Of a DNA stretch of 64,000 nucleotides, positions 1 to 13,000 are shown piece by piece. Source of the DNA: Symsagittifera roscoffensis (Eukaryota > Xenacoelomorpha > Acoela > Convolutidae); the NCBI RefSeq assembly GCF_963678635.1, contig NC_087065.1, positions 2,356,001 through 2,420,000 on the forward strand. Reading direction: 5' to 3'. Each line of letters starts with the position of its first letter. Position 1 is the stretch's first letter. A model generated the notes under the pieces. It was given only the letters and a program-made list of their open reading frames with translations, searched no databases and was not told the origin of the DNA. The position numbers and the translations under genes were made by a program.

Positions 1-244
1 GTCTATCAAGCTATCCACTTGTACTTATTTAGTTGACCCAGTCAGCGTCAATATAGACAAACACACATCAAAATGTGAAGTAGTCAATCACCCTGTCGGC
101 TTGTACTTCTTCATATGACCCAGTCAGCGTCAATGTAGACAAAAATAATTCAAAATGTCTAGTAGTCTATCAACCTATCCACTTGTAATTCTTCATTTGA
201 CACAGTCAGCGTCATTGTAGACAAAAGTAAATCGAAATGTCAAG

Positions 245-2212
245 TAGTCTATCAAGCTATCCACTTGTACTTATTTAGTTGACCCAGTCAGCGTCAATAT
301 AGACAAACACAAATCAAAATGTGAAGTAGTCAATCACCGTGTTGGCTTGTACTTCTTCATTTGACCCAGTCAGCGTCAATGTAGACAAAAATAACTCAAA
401 ATGTCTAGTAGTCTATCAACCTATCCACTTGTAATTCTACAGTTAACCCAGTCAGCGTCAGTATAGACAAACAAAAATCGAATGGTGAAGTAGTCTATCA
501 CCCTATCAACTTGCAATTCTTCAATTGACCCAGTCAGCGTCAATGTAGACAAAAGAAAATCAAAATGACAAGTACACTATCAACCTATCTACTTGTACTT
601 ATTTAGTTGACCCAGTCAGCGTCAATATAGACAAACACAAATTGAATTGTGAAGTAGTATATCACCCTATCCACTTGTAATTCTTCATTTGACCCAGTCA
701 GCGTCAATGTAGACAAACACAAATCAAATTGTGAAGTAGTCTATCACCCTGTCGACTTGTACCTCTTCATTTGACCCAGTCAGCGTCAATGTAGACAAAA
801 ATAGTTCAAGATGTCAAGTAGTCTATCAACTTATACACTTGTATTTCTTCATTTGACCCAGTCAGCGTCAATGTAGACTAAAATAAACCAAATTTTCAAG
901 TAGTCTATCAACCTATCCACTTGTAAAAATTCAATTGACCCAGTCAGCGTCACCATAGACAAACACAAATCAAATTGTGAAGTAATCTATCACCCTGTCG
1001 ACTTGTACTTCTTCATTTGACCCAGTCAGCGTCAATGTAGATAAAAATAAATCGAAATGTCAAGTATTCTATCAACCTATCCACTTGTAATTCTACATTT
1101 GACCCAGTCAGCGTCAATATAGACAAACACAAATCGAATTGTGAAGTAGTCTATCACCCTAGCTACTTGTAATTCTTCATTTGACCCGGTCAGCGTCAAT
1201 GTAGACAAAAATAAATCGAAATGTCAAATAGTATATAAACCTATCCACTTGTACTTATTTAGTTGACCCAGTCAGCGTCAATATAGACAAACACAAATCA
1301 AAATGTGAAGTAGTCAATCACCCTGTCGGCTTGTACTTCTTCATTTGACCCAGTCAGCGTCAATGTAGACAAAAATAACTCAAAATGTCTAGTAGTCTAT
1401 CAACCTATCCACTTGTAATACTACAGTTAACCCAGTCAGCGTCAGTATAGACAAACAAAAATCGAATGGTGAAGTAGTGTATCACCCTATCAACTTGCAA
1501 TTCTTCAATTGACCCAGTCAGCGTCAATGTAGACAAAAGTAAATCAAAATGACAAGTACACTATCAACCTATCTACTTGTACTTATTTAGTTGACCCAGT
1601 CAGCGTCAATATAGACAAACACAAATTGAATTGTGAAGTAGTATATCACCCTATCCACTTGTAATTCTTCATTTGACCCAGTCAGCGTCAATGTAGACAA
1701 ACACAAATCAAATTGTGAAGTATTCTATCACCCTGTCGACTTGTACCTCTTCATTTGACCCAGTCAGCGTCAATGTAGACAAAATTAATTCAAGATGTCA
1801 AGTAGTCTATCAACTTATACACTTGTATTTCTTCATTTGACCCAGTCAGCGTCAATGTAGACTAAAATAAACCAAATTTTCAAGTTGTCTATCAACCTAT
1901 CCACTTGTAAAAATTCAATTGACCCAGTCAGCGTCACCATAGACAAACACAAATCAAATTGTGAAGTAATCTATCACCCTGTCGACTTGTACTTCTTCAT
2001 TTGACCCAGTCAGCGTCAATGTAGATAAAAATAAATCGAAATGTCAAGTATTCTATCAACCTATCCACTTGTAATTCTACATTTGACCCAGTCAGCGTCA
2101 ATATAGACAAACACAAATCGAATTGTGAAGTAGTCTATCACCCTAGCTACTTGTAATTCTTCATTTGACCCGGTCAGCGTCAATGTAGACAAAAATAAAT
2201 CAAAATGTCAAA
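245..2212. repeat. Higher-order duplication of 12 monomers (984 bp x 2)
   Basis: The stretch from about 245 to 1228 recurs at about 1229-2212 with an exact 984-bp offset, which is 12 x 82. Marker variants line up at this offset, for example the unusual CTACAGTTAACCCAG variant (about 437 and 1421) and the paired CACCATAGAC monomers. Only scattered substitutions separate the copies, so this is a recent block duplication within the array. Confidence 0.85.
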
Positions 2213-5200
2213 TAGTATATCAACCTATCCACTTGTACTTCTTTAGTTGACCCAGTCAGCGTCAATATAGAAAACACAAATCGAATTGTGAAGTAGTATA
2301 TCACCTTATCCACTTGTAATTCTTCATTTGACCCAGTCAGCGTCAATGTAGACAAACACAAATCAAATTGTGAAGTATTCCATCACCCTATCCACTTGTA
2401 ATTCTTCATTTGACCCAGTCAGCGTCAATGTAGAATAAAATAAATCAAATTGTCAAGTAGTCTATCAACCTATCCACTTGTAAAAATTCAAATGACCCAG
2501 TCAGCGTCACCATAGACAAACACAAATCAAATTGTCAAGTAGTCTATCACCCTATCCACTTGTAATTCTTCATTTGACCCAGTCAGCGTCAATGTAGACT
2601 AAAATAAATTGAAATGTCAAGTAGTCTATCAACCTATCCACTTGTAAATTTACAGTTGACCCAGTCAGCGTCATTATAGAAAAACTCAAATAAAGGAGTC
2701 TAACACCCTATCTACTAATAATTCTTTATTTGACCCAGTCAGCGTCAATGTAGATAAAAATAAATCGAAATGTCAAGTATTCTATCAACCTATCCACTTG
2801 TAGTTCTACAGTTGACCCAGTCATCGTCAATATTGACAAACACAAATCGAATTGTGAAGTAGTCTATCACCCTATCTACTTGTAATTTTTCATTTGACCC
2901 GGTCAGCGTCAATGTAGACAAAAATAAATCGAAATGTCAAATAGTCTATCAACCTATCCATTTGTACTTCTTCAGTTGACCCAGTCAGCGTCAATATAGA
3001 TAAACACATATCAAAATTTGAAGTATTCTATCACCTCACCAATTTTTAATTCTTCATTTGACCCATTCAGCGTCAATGTAGACAAAAATGAAACGAAATG
3101 TCAAGTAGTCTATCAATCTATCCACTTTTACTTCTTCAGTTGTCCCAGTCAGCGTCAATATAGACAAACACAAGTCAAATTGTGAAGTATTCTATCACCC
3201 TATCCACTTGTACTTCTTCATTTGACCCAGTCAGCGTCAATGTAGACAAAAATAAATCAATATGTGAAGTAGTCTATCAAGCTATCCACTTGTAATTCTT
3301 CAGTTGACTCAGTCAGCGTCAGTATAGACAAACACAAATCGAATTGTGAAGTAGTCTATCACCCTATTCACTTGTAATACTTCATGTGACACAGTCAGCG
3401 TCAATGTAGACAAAAATAAATAGAAATGTCAAGTAGTCTATCAACCTTTCCACTTGTACTTCTTTAGTTGGCCCAGTCAGCGTCAATATAGACAAACACA
3501 AACCAAATTGTGAAGGAGTCTATCACCCTATCCACTTGTAGTTCTTCATTTGACCCGGTCAGCGTCAATGTAGATAAAAATAAATCAACACGTCAAGTAG
3601 TCTATCAACCTATCCACTTGTAATTTTACAGTTGACCCAGTCAGCGTCAATATAGACAAACACAAATCGAATTTTGAAGAAGTCTATCATCCTATCCACT
3701 TGTAATTCTTCATTTGACCCGGTCAGCGTCAATGTAGACAAAAATAAATCAAAATGTCAACTAGTCTATCAACCTATCCATTTGTACTTCTTCAGTTGAC
3801 CCAGTCAGCGTCAATATAGACAAACACATATCAAAATTTGAAGTAGTCTATCACCCTATCCACTTGTAATTCTTCATTTGACCCAGTCAGCGTCAATGTA
3901 GACAAAAATGAAACGAAATGTCAAGTAGTCGATCAATCTATCCCTTTGTACTTCTCCTGTTTTCCCGGTTAGCGTCAATATAGACAAACACAAATCGAAA
4001 TGTGAAGTAGTCTATCACCCTATCCAATTGTACTTCTTCATTTGACACAATCAGCGTCAATGTAGACAAAAATAAATCGAAATGTGAAGTAGTCTATCAA
4101 CCTATTCACTTGTAATTCTACAGTTGACTCAGTCAGCGTCAGTATAGACAACCACAAATCAAATTGTGAAGTAGTCTATCACCCTATCCACTTGTAATTC
4201 TTCATTTGACCCAGTCAGCGTCAATGTAGACAAAAGTAAATCAAAATATCAAGTAGTCTATCAACCTTTCCACTTGTACTTCTTTAGTTGGCCCATTCAG
4301 CGTCAATATAGACAAACACAAATCGAATTGTGAAGGAGTCTATCACCCTATCCACTTGTAATTCTTCATTTGACACAGTCAGCGTCAATGTAGATAAAAA
4401 TAAATCGAAATGTCATGTAGTCTATCAACATATCAACTAGTAATTCTACAGTTGACCCAGTCAGCGTCAATATAGACAAACACAAATCAAAATGTGAAGT
4501 AGTCTATCACCATATCCACTTGTAATTCTTCATTTGACCCGGTTAGCGTCAATGTAGACAAAGATTAATCGAAATGTCAAGTAGTCTATCAACCTATCCA
4601 CTTGTAAGTCTACAGTTGACCCAGTCAGCGTCAATGTAGACAAATACATATCAAAATTTGAAGTAGTATATCACCCTAACCACTTGTTGATCTTCATTTG
4701 ACCCAGTCAGCATCAATGTAGACAAAAATGAAACGAAATGTCAAGTAGTCTATCAATCTATCCACTTATACTTCTTCAGTTGTCCCGGTCAGCGTCAATA
4801 TATACAAACACAAATCGAATTGTGAAGTAGTCTATTACCCTATTCACTTGTACTTCTTCATTTGACCCAGTCAGCGTCAATGTAGACAAAAATAAATCGA
4901 AATGTGAAGTAGTCTATCAACCTATCCACTTGTAGTTCTACAGTTGACTCAGTCAGTGTCAGTATAGACAAACACAAATTGAATTGTGAAGTAGTCTATG
5001 ACGGTATCCACTTGTAATTCTTCATTTGACCTAGTCAGCGTCAATGTAGACAAAGATAAATCGAAATGTCAAGTAGTCTATCAACCTGTCCACTTGTAAT
5101 TCTACAGTTAACCCAGTCAGCGTCAGTATAGACAAACACAAATTGAACTGTGAAGTAGTCTATCACCCTATCTACTAGTAATTCTTCATTTGACCCAGTC

Positions 5201-6834
5201 AGCGTCAATGTAGACAAAAATAAATCAAAATGACAAGAAGTCTATCAACCTATCCACTTGTACTTCTTTAGTTGGCCCAGACAGCGTCAATATAGACAAA
5301 CACAAATTGAAATGTGAAATAGTATATCACCCTATCCACTTGTAATTCTTCATTTGACCCAGTCAGCGTCAATGTAGACAAAACTAAATCAAAATTTCAA
5401 GTAGTCTAACAACCTATCCACTTGTAATTGTAATTCTACAGTTGACCAAGTCAGCGTCAATGTAGACAAAAATATATCGAAATGTCAAGTAGTCTATCAA
5501 CCTATCCACTTGTAATTCTACAGTTGACCAAGTCAGCGTCAATGTAGACAAACACAAGTCCAATTGTTAAGTAGTCTATTAGCCTATCCACTTGAAAAAA
5601 TTCAATTGACCCAGTCAGCGTCAATGTTGACAAACAAAAATCAAATTGTGAAGTAATCTATCACCCTATCCACTTGTAACTCATCATTTGACTCAGTCAG
5701 CGTCAATGTAGACTAAAATAAACCAAAATGTCAACTAGTCTATCAACCTATCCACTTGTAAAAATTCAATTGACTCAGTCAGCGTTACTATAGACAAACA
5801 CAAATTGAATTTTCAAGTAGTCTATCACCCTATCCACTTGTAAGTCTTCATTTGACCCAGTCAGCGTCAATGTAGACTAAAATAAATTGAAATGTCAAGT
5901 AGTCTATCAACCTATCGACTTGTAAGTTTACAGTTGACCCAGTTAGCGTCAATATAGACAAACACAAATCAAATGGTGAAAGAGTCTATCACCCTATCTA
6001 CTTGTAATTCTTCATTTGACCCATTCAAAGTCAATGTAGACAAAAATAAATCAAAATATCAAGTAGTCTATCAACCTTTCCACTTGTACTTCTTTAGTTG
6101 GCCCATTCAGCGTCAATATAGACAAACACAAATCGAATTGTGAAGGAGTCTATCACCCTATCCACTTGTAATTCATCATTTGACCCAGTCAGCGTCAATG
6201 TAGATAAAAATAAATCAAAATGTCATATAGTCTATCAACCTATCGACTTGTAATTCTACAGTTGACCCAGTCAGCGTTAATATAGACAAACACAAATCAA
6301 ATTTTGAAGTAGTCTATCACCATATCCACTTGTAATTCTTCATTTGACCCGGTCAGAGTCAATGTAGACAAAAATTAATCGAAATGTCAAGTAGTCTATC
6401 AACCTATCCATTTGTACTTCTTCAGTTGACCCAGTCAGCGTCAATGTAGGCAAACACATATCAAAATTTGAAGTAGTCTATCACCCTAACCACTTGTTGA
6501 TCTTCATTTGACCAGTCAGCGTCAATGTAGACAAAAATGAAACGAAATGTCAAGTAGTCTATCAATCTATCCACTTATACTTCTTCAGTTTTCCCGGTCA
6601 GCGTCAATATATACAAACACAAATCGAATTATGAAGTAGTCTATTACCCTATCCACTTGTACTTCTTCATTTGACCCAGTCAGCGTCAATGTAGATAAAA
6701 ATAAATCAAAATGTCATGTAGTCTATCAACATATCAACTAGTAATTCTACAGTTGACCCAGTCAGCGTCAATATAGACAAACACAAATCAAATTGTGAAG
6801 TAGTCTATCACCATATCCACTTGTAATTCTTCAT

Positions 6835-9800
6835 TTGACCCGGTTAGCGTCAATGTAGACAAAGATAAATCGAAATGTCAAGTAGTCTATCAACCTGTCC
6901 ACTTGTAATTCTACAGTTAACCCAGTCAGCGTCAGTATAGACAAACACAAATTGAACTGTGAAGTAATCTATCACCCTATCTACTAGTAATTCTTCATTT
7001 GACCCGGTCAGTGTCAATGTAAACAAAAATAAATCGAAATGTCAAGTAGTCTATCAACCTATCCACTTGTACTTCTTTAGTTGGCCCAGACAGCGTCAAT
7101 ATAGACAAACACAAATTGAATTGTGAAATAGTATATCACCCTATCCACTTGTAATTCTTCATTTGACCCAGTCAGCGTCAATGTAGACAAAACTAAATCA
7201 AAATGTCAAGTAGTCTATCAACCTATCCACTTGTAATTGTAATTCTACAGTTGACCAAGTCAACGTCAATGTAGACAAACACAAGTCCAATTGTTAAGTA
7301 ATCTATTAACTTATCCACTTGTAAAAATTCATTTGACCCAACCAGCGTCAATGTAGACAAACACAAATCAAATTGTGAAGTAGTCTATCACCCTATCCAC
7401 TTGTAATTCTTCATTTGAACCAGTCAGCATCAATGTAGACTAAAATAAACCAAAATGTCAAGTATTCTATCAACCTATTCACTTGTAAAAACTCAATTGA
7501 CCCAGTCAGCGTCACTATAGACAAACACAAATCAAATTGTCAAGTGTTATGTCACCCTATCCACGTGTAATTCTTCATTTGACCCAGTCAGCGTCAATGT
7601 AGACTAAAATAAATTGAAAGGTCGAGTTATCTATCAACCTATCCAGTTGTAAGTTTACAGTTGACCCAGTCAGCGTCAATATAGACAAACATAAATCAAA
7701 TGGTGAAGGAGTCTATCACCCTATCTACTTGTAATTCTTCATTTGACCCAGTCAGCGTCAATGTAGATAAAATTAAATCGAAATGTCAAGTAGTCTATCA
7801 ACCTATCCACTTGTAACTCTACAGTTGACCCAGTCAGCGTCAATATAGACAAACACAAATCAATTTTTGAAGTAGTCTATCACCCTATCCACTTGTAATT
7901 CTTCATTTGAACCGGTCAGCTTCTATGTAGACAAAAAAAATGAAATGTCAAGTAGTCTATCAACCTATCCATTTGTACTTCTTCAGTTGACCCAGTCAGC
8001 GTCAATATAGACAAACACATGTCGAAGTTTGAAGTATCCTATCACCCTATCCACTTGTAATTCTTCATTTGAACCAGTCAGCATCATTGTAGACTAAAAT
8101 AAACCAAAATGTCAAGTAGTCTATGAACCTATTCACTTGCAAAGTTTCAATTGACCCAGTCAGTGTCACTATAGACAAACACAAATCGAATTGCGAAGTA
8201 GTCTATCACCCTATCCTTTTGTACTTCTTCATTTGACCCAGTCAGCAACAATGTAGACAAAAATAAATCGAAATGTGAAGTAGTCTATCAACCTATCCAT
8301 TTGTATTTCTTCAGTTGACCCAGTCAGCGTCAATATAGACAAACACATATCAAAATTTGAAGTAGTCTATCACCCTATCCACTTGTAATTCTTCAGTTGA
8401 ACCAGTCAGCATCAATGTAGACTAAAATAAACCAAAATGTCAAGTAGTCTATCAACCTATTCACTTGTAAAAATTCAATTGACCCAGTCAGCGTCACTAT
8501 AGACAAACACAAATCGAATTGTGAAGTAGTCTATCACCCTATCTACTAGTAATTCTTCATTTGACCCGGTTAGCGTCAATGTAGACAAAGATAAATCGAA
8601 ATGTCAAGTAGTCTATCAACCTGTCCACTTGTAATTCTACAGTTAACCCAGTCAGCGTCAGTATAGACAAACACAAATTGAACTGTGAAGTAATCTATCA
8701 CCCTATCTACTAGTAATTCTTCATTTGACCCGGTCAGTGTCAATGTAGACAAAAATAAATCGAAATGTCAAGTAGTCTATCAACTTATCCACTTGTACTT
8801 CTTTAGTTGGCCCAGACAGCGTCAATATAGACAAACACAAATTGAATTGTGAAATAGTATATCACCCTATCCACTTGTAATTCTTCATTTGACCCAGTCA
8901 GCGTCAATGTAGACAAAACTAAATCAAAATGTCAAGTAGTCTATCAACCTATCCACTTGTAATTGTAATTCTACAGTTGACCAAGTCAACGTCAATGTAG
9001 ACAAACACAAGTCCAATTGTTAAGTAATCTATTAACTTATCCACTTGTAAAAATTCATTTGACCCAACCAGCGTCAATGTAGACAAACACAAATCAAATT
9101 GTGAAGTAGTCTATCACCCTATCCACTTGTAATTCTTCATTTGAACCAGTCAGCATCAATGTAGACTAAAATAAACCAAAATGTCAAGTAGTCTATCAAC
9201 CTATTCACTTGTAAAAATTCAATTGACCCAGTCAGCGTCACTATAGACAAACACAAATCGAATTGTCAAGTGTTCTGTCACCCTATCCACGTGTAATTCT
9301 TCATTTGACCCAGTCAGCGTCAATGTAGACTAAAATAAATTGAAAGGTCGAGTTATCTATCAACCTATCCAGTTGTAAGTTTACAGTTGACCCAGTCAGC
9401 GTCAATATAGACAAACATAAATCAAATGGTGAAGGAGTCTATCACCCTATCTACTTGTAATTCTTCATTTGACCCAGTCAGCGTCAATGTAGATAAAATT
9501 AAATCGAAATGTCAAGTAGTCTATCAACCTATCCACTTGTAACTCTACAGTTGACCCAGTCAGCGTCAATATAGACAAACACAAATCAATTTTTGAAGTA
9601 GTCTATCACCCTATCCACTTGTAATTCTTCATTTGAACCGGTCAGCTTCTATGTAGACAAAAAAAATGAAATGTCAAGTAGTCTATCAACCTATCCATTT
9701 GTACTTCTTCAGTTGACCCAGTCAGCGTCAATATAGACAAACACATGTCGAAGTTTGAAATATCCTATCAACCTATCCACTTGTAATTCTTCATTTGAAC

Positions 9801-10250
9801 CAGTCAGCATCATTGTAGACTAAAATAAACCAAAATGTCAAGTAGTCTATGAACCTATTCACTTGCAAAGTTTCAATTGACCCAGTCAGTGTCACTATAG
9901 ACAAACACAAATCGAATTGCGAAGTAGTCTATCACCCTATCCTTTTGTACTTCTTCATTTGACCCAGTCAGCAACAATGTAGACAAAAATAAATCGAAAT
10001 GTGAAGTAGTCTATCAACCTATCCATTTGTATTTCTTCAGTTGACCCAGTCAGCGTCAATATAGACAAACACATATCAAAATTTGAAGTAGTCTATCACC
10101 CTATCCACTTGTAATTCTTCAGTTGAACCAGTCAGCATCAATGTAGACTAAAATAAACCAAAATGTCAAGTAGTCTATCAACCTATTCACTTGTAAAAAT
10201 TCAATTGACCCAGTCAGCGTCACTATAGACAAACACAAATCGAATTGTCA
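6835..10250. repeat. Higher-order duplication of about 21 monomers (about 1.73 kb x 2)
   Basis: Marker variants at 6841 (CGGTTAGCGT) and 7561 (CCACGTGTAA) recur at 8567 and 9287, both with a 1726-bp offset. That is 21 monomers plus 4 bp. Part of the block (marker CCACGTG, the CTTCTATGTAGAC variant) appears a third time from about 10269, offset a further 982 bp. The copies differ at few positions. Boundaries are approximate because every monomer resembles the next. Confidence 0.8.
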
Positions 10251-13000
10251 AGAGTTCTGTCACCCTATCCACGTGTAATTCTTCATTTGACCCAGTCAGC
10301 GTCAATGTAGACTAAAATAAATTGAAAGGTCGAGTTATCTATCAACCTATCCCGTTGTAAGTTTGTAGTTGACCCAGTCAGCGTCAATATAGACAAACAC
10401 AAATCAAATGGTGAAGGAGTCTATCACCCTGTCTACTTGTAATTCTTCATTTGACCCAGTCAGCGTCAATGTAGATAAAATTAAATCGAAATGTCAAGTA
10501 GTCTATCAACCTATCCACTTGTAACTCCACAGTTGACCCAGTCAGCGTCAATATAGACAAACACAAATCAAATTTTGAAGTAGTCTATCACCCTATCCAC
10601 TTGTAATTCTTCATTTGAACCGGTCAGCTTCTATGTAGACAACAAAAATGAAATGTCAAGTAGTCTATCAACCTATCCCTTTGTACTTCTTCAGTTGACC
10701 CAGTCAGCGTCAATATAGACAATTACATATCGAAGTTTGAAGTAGTCTATCACCCTTTTCACTTGTAAGTCTTCATTTGACCCAGTCAGCGTCAATGTAG
10801 ACAAAAATGAAACGAAATGTCAAGTAGTCTATCAATCTATACACTTGTTCTTCTTCAGTTGTCCCATTCAGCGTCAATATAGACAAACACAAATCGAATT
10901 GCGAAGTAGTCTATCACCCTATCCTTTTGTACTTCTTCAGTTGACCCAGTCAGCAACAATGTAGACAAAAATAAATCGAAATGTGAAGTAGTCTATCAAC
11001 CTATCCATTTGTATTTTTTCAGTTGACCCAGTCAGCGTCAATATGGTCAAACACATATCGAAACTTGAAGTAGTCTATCACCCTATCCAGTTGTAATTCT
11101 TCATTTGACCCAGTCAGCGTCAATGTAGACAAAAAATTAAACAAAATCTTATGTAGTCTATCAATCTATCCACTTGTACTTCTTCAACTGTCCCAGTAAG
11201 CGTCAATATAGACAAACACAAATCGATTTGTGATGTAGTCTATCACCCTATCTACGTGTAATTCTTCATTGACCCAGTCAGCGTCAATGTAGACTAAAAT
11301 AAATTGAAAGGTCGAGTTATCTATCAAACTATCCAGTTGTAAGTTTACAGTTGACCCAGTCAGCGTCAATATAGACAAACACAAATCAAATGGTGAAGGA
11401 TTCTATCACCCTATCTACTTGTAATTTTTCATTTGACACAGTCAGCGTCAATGTAGATAAAATTAAATCAAAATGTCAAGTAGTCTATCAACCTATCCAC
11501 TTGTAACTCTACAGTTGAACCAGTCAGCGTCAATATAGACAAACACAATTCAAATTTTGAGGTAGTCTATCACCCTATCCACTTTTAATTCTTCATTTGA
11601 ACCGGTCAGCTTCTATGTAGACAAAAAAAAATGAAATGTCAAGTAGTCTATCAACCTATCCATTGTACTTCTTCAGTTGACCCAGTCGGCGTCAATATAG
11701 ACAAACACATATCGAAGTTTGAAGTAGTCTATCGCCCTATTCACTTATAAGTCTTCATTTGACCCAGTCAGCGTCAATGTAGATAAAATTAAATCGAAAT
11801 GTCAAGTAGTCTATCAACCTATCCACTTGTAACTCTACAGTTGACCCAGTCAGCGTCAATATAGACAAACTCAAATCGAATTGCGAAGTAGTCTATCACC
11901 CTATCCTTTTGTACTTCTTCATTTGACCCAGTCAGCAACAATGTAGACAAAAATAAATCAAAATGTGAAGTAGTCTATCAACCTATCCATTTGTATTTCT
12001 TCAGTTGACCCAGTCAGCGTCACTATAGACAAACATATATCGAAATTTGAAGTAGTCTATCACCCTATCCACTTGTAATTCTTCATTTGACCCAGTCAGC
12101 GTCAATGTAGACAAAAATGAAACAAAATCTTATGTAGTCTATCAATCTATCCACTTGTACTTCTTCAGTTGTCCCAGTAAGCGTCAGTATAGACAAACAC
12201 AAATCGAATTGTGATGTAGTCTATCACCCTATCCACTTGTACTTCTTCATTTGACCCAATCAGCGTCAATCTAGACAAAAAATAAATCAAAATGTGAAGT
12301 AGTCTATCAACCTATCCACTTGTAATTCTACAGTTGACTCAGTCAGCGTCAGTATAGACAAACACAAATCGAATTGTGAAGTAGTCTATCACCCTATCCA
12401 CTTGTAATTCTTCATTTGACCCAGTCAGCGTCAATGTAGACTAAAATAAACCAAAATGTCAAGTAGTCTATCAACCTACTTACTTGTAAGTCTACAGTTG
12501 ACCCAGTCAGCGTCACTTTGACAAACACAAATCGAATTGTCAAGTAGTCTATCACCCTCTCCACTTGTAATTCTTCATTTGACCCAGTCAGCGTCAATGT
12601 AGACTAAAATAAATTGAAAGGTCAAGTAGTCTATCAACGTATCCACTTGTAAGTTTACAATTGACCCAGTCAGCGTCAATAAAGACAAACACAAATCGAA
12701 TGGTGAAGGAATCTATCACCCTATCTACTTGTAATTCTCCATTTTACCCATTCAGCGTCAATGTAGATAAAAATAAATCAAAATGTCAAGTAGTCTATCA
12801 ACCTTTCCACTTGTAATTCTACAGTTGACCCAGTCAGCGTCAATACAGATAAACACAAATTGAATTGTGAAGTACTCTATCACGCTATCCAATTGAAATT
12901 CAGTCTCGTCAAGGTAGACAAAAATAAATCGAAATGTCAAGTAGTCTATCAACCTATCCATTTGTACTTCTTCAGTTGACCCAGTCAGCTCAAGGTAGAC

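Larger units (their letters stand above)
1..13000. repeat. 82-bp satellite array, main block
   Basis: Head-to-tail tandem repeat with a period of 82 bp: successive CAGTCAGCGT cores start at 39, 121, 203 and 285. The best conserved part of each monomer is TTGACCCAGTCAGCGTCAAT, followed by (G/A)TAGACAAA. This core carries a small inverted repeat, TTGAC and GTCAA around nine bases. Two flavours alternate: one reads ATATAGACAAACACAAAT and later TGTGAAGTAGTCTATCACCC, the other ATGTAGACAAAAATAAAT and later TGTCAAGTAGTCTATCAACC, so the working unit is an about 164-bp dimer. The array runs off the left edge. Short open frames on both strands here are by-products of the repeat and encode only reiterated peptides. 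Function unknown; arrays of this kind are often pericentromeric or heterochromatic, which is inference here. Confidence 0.97.
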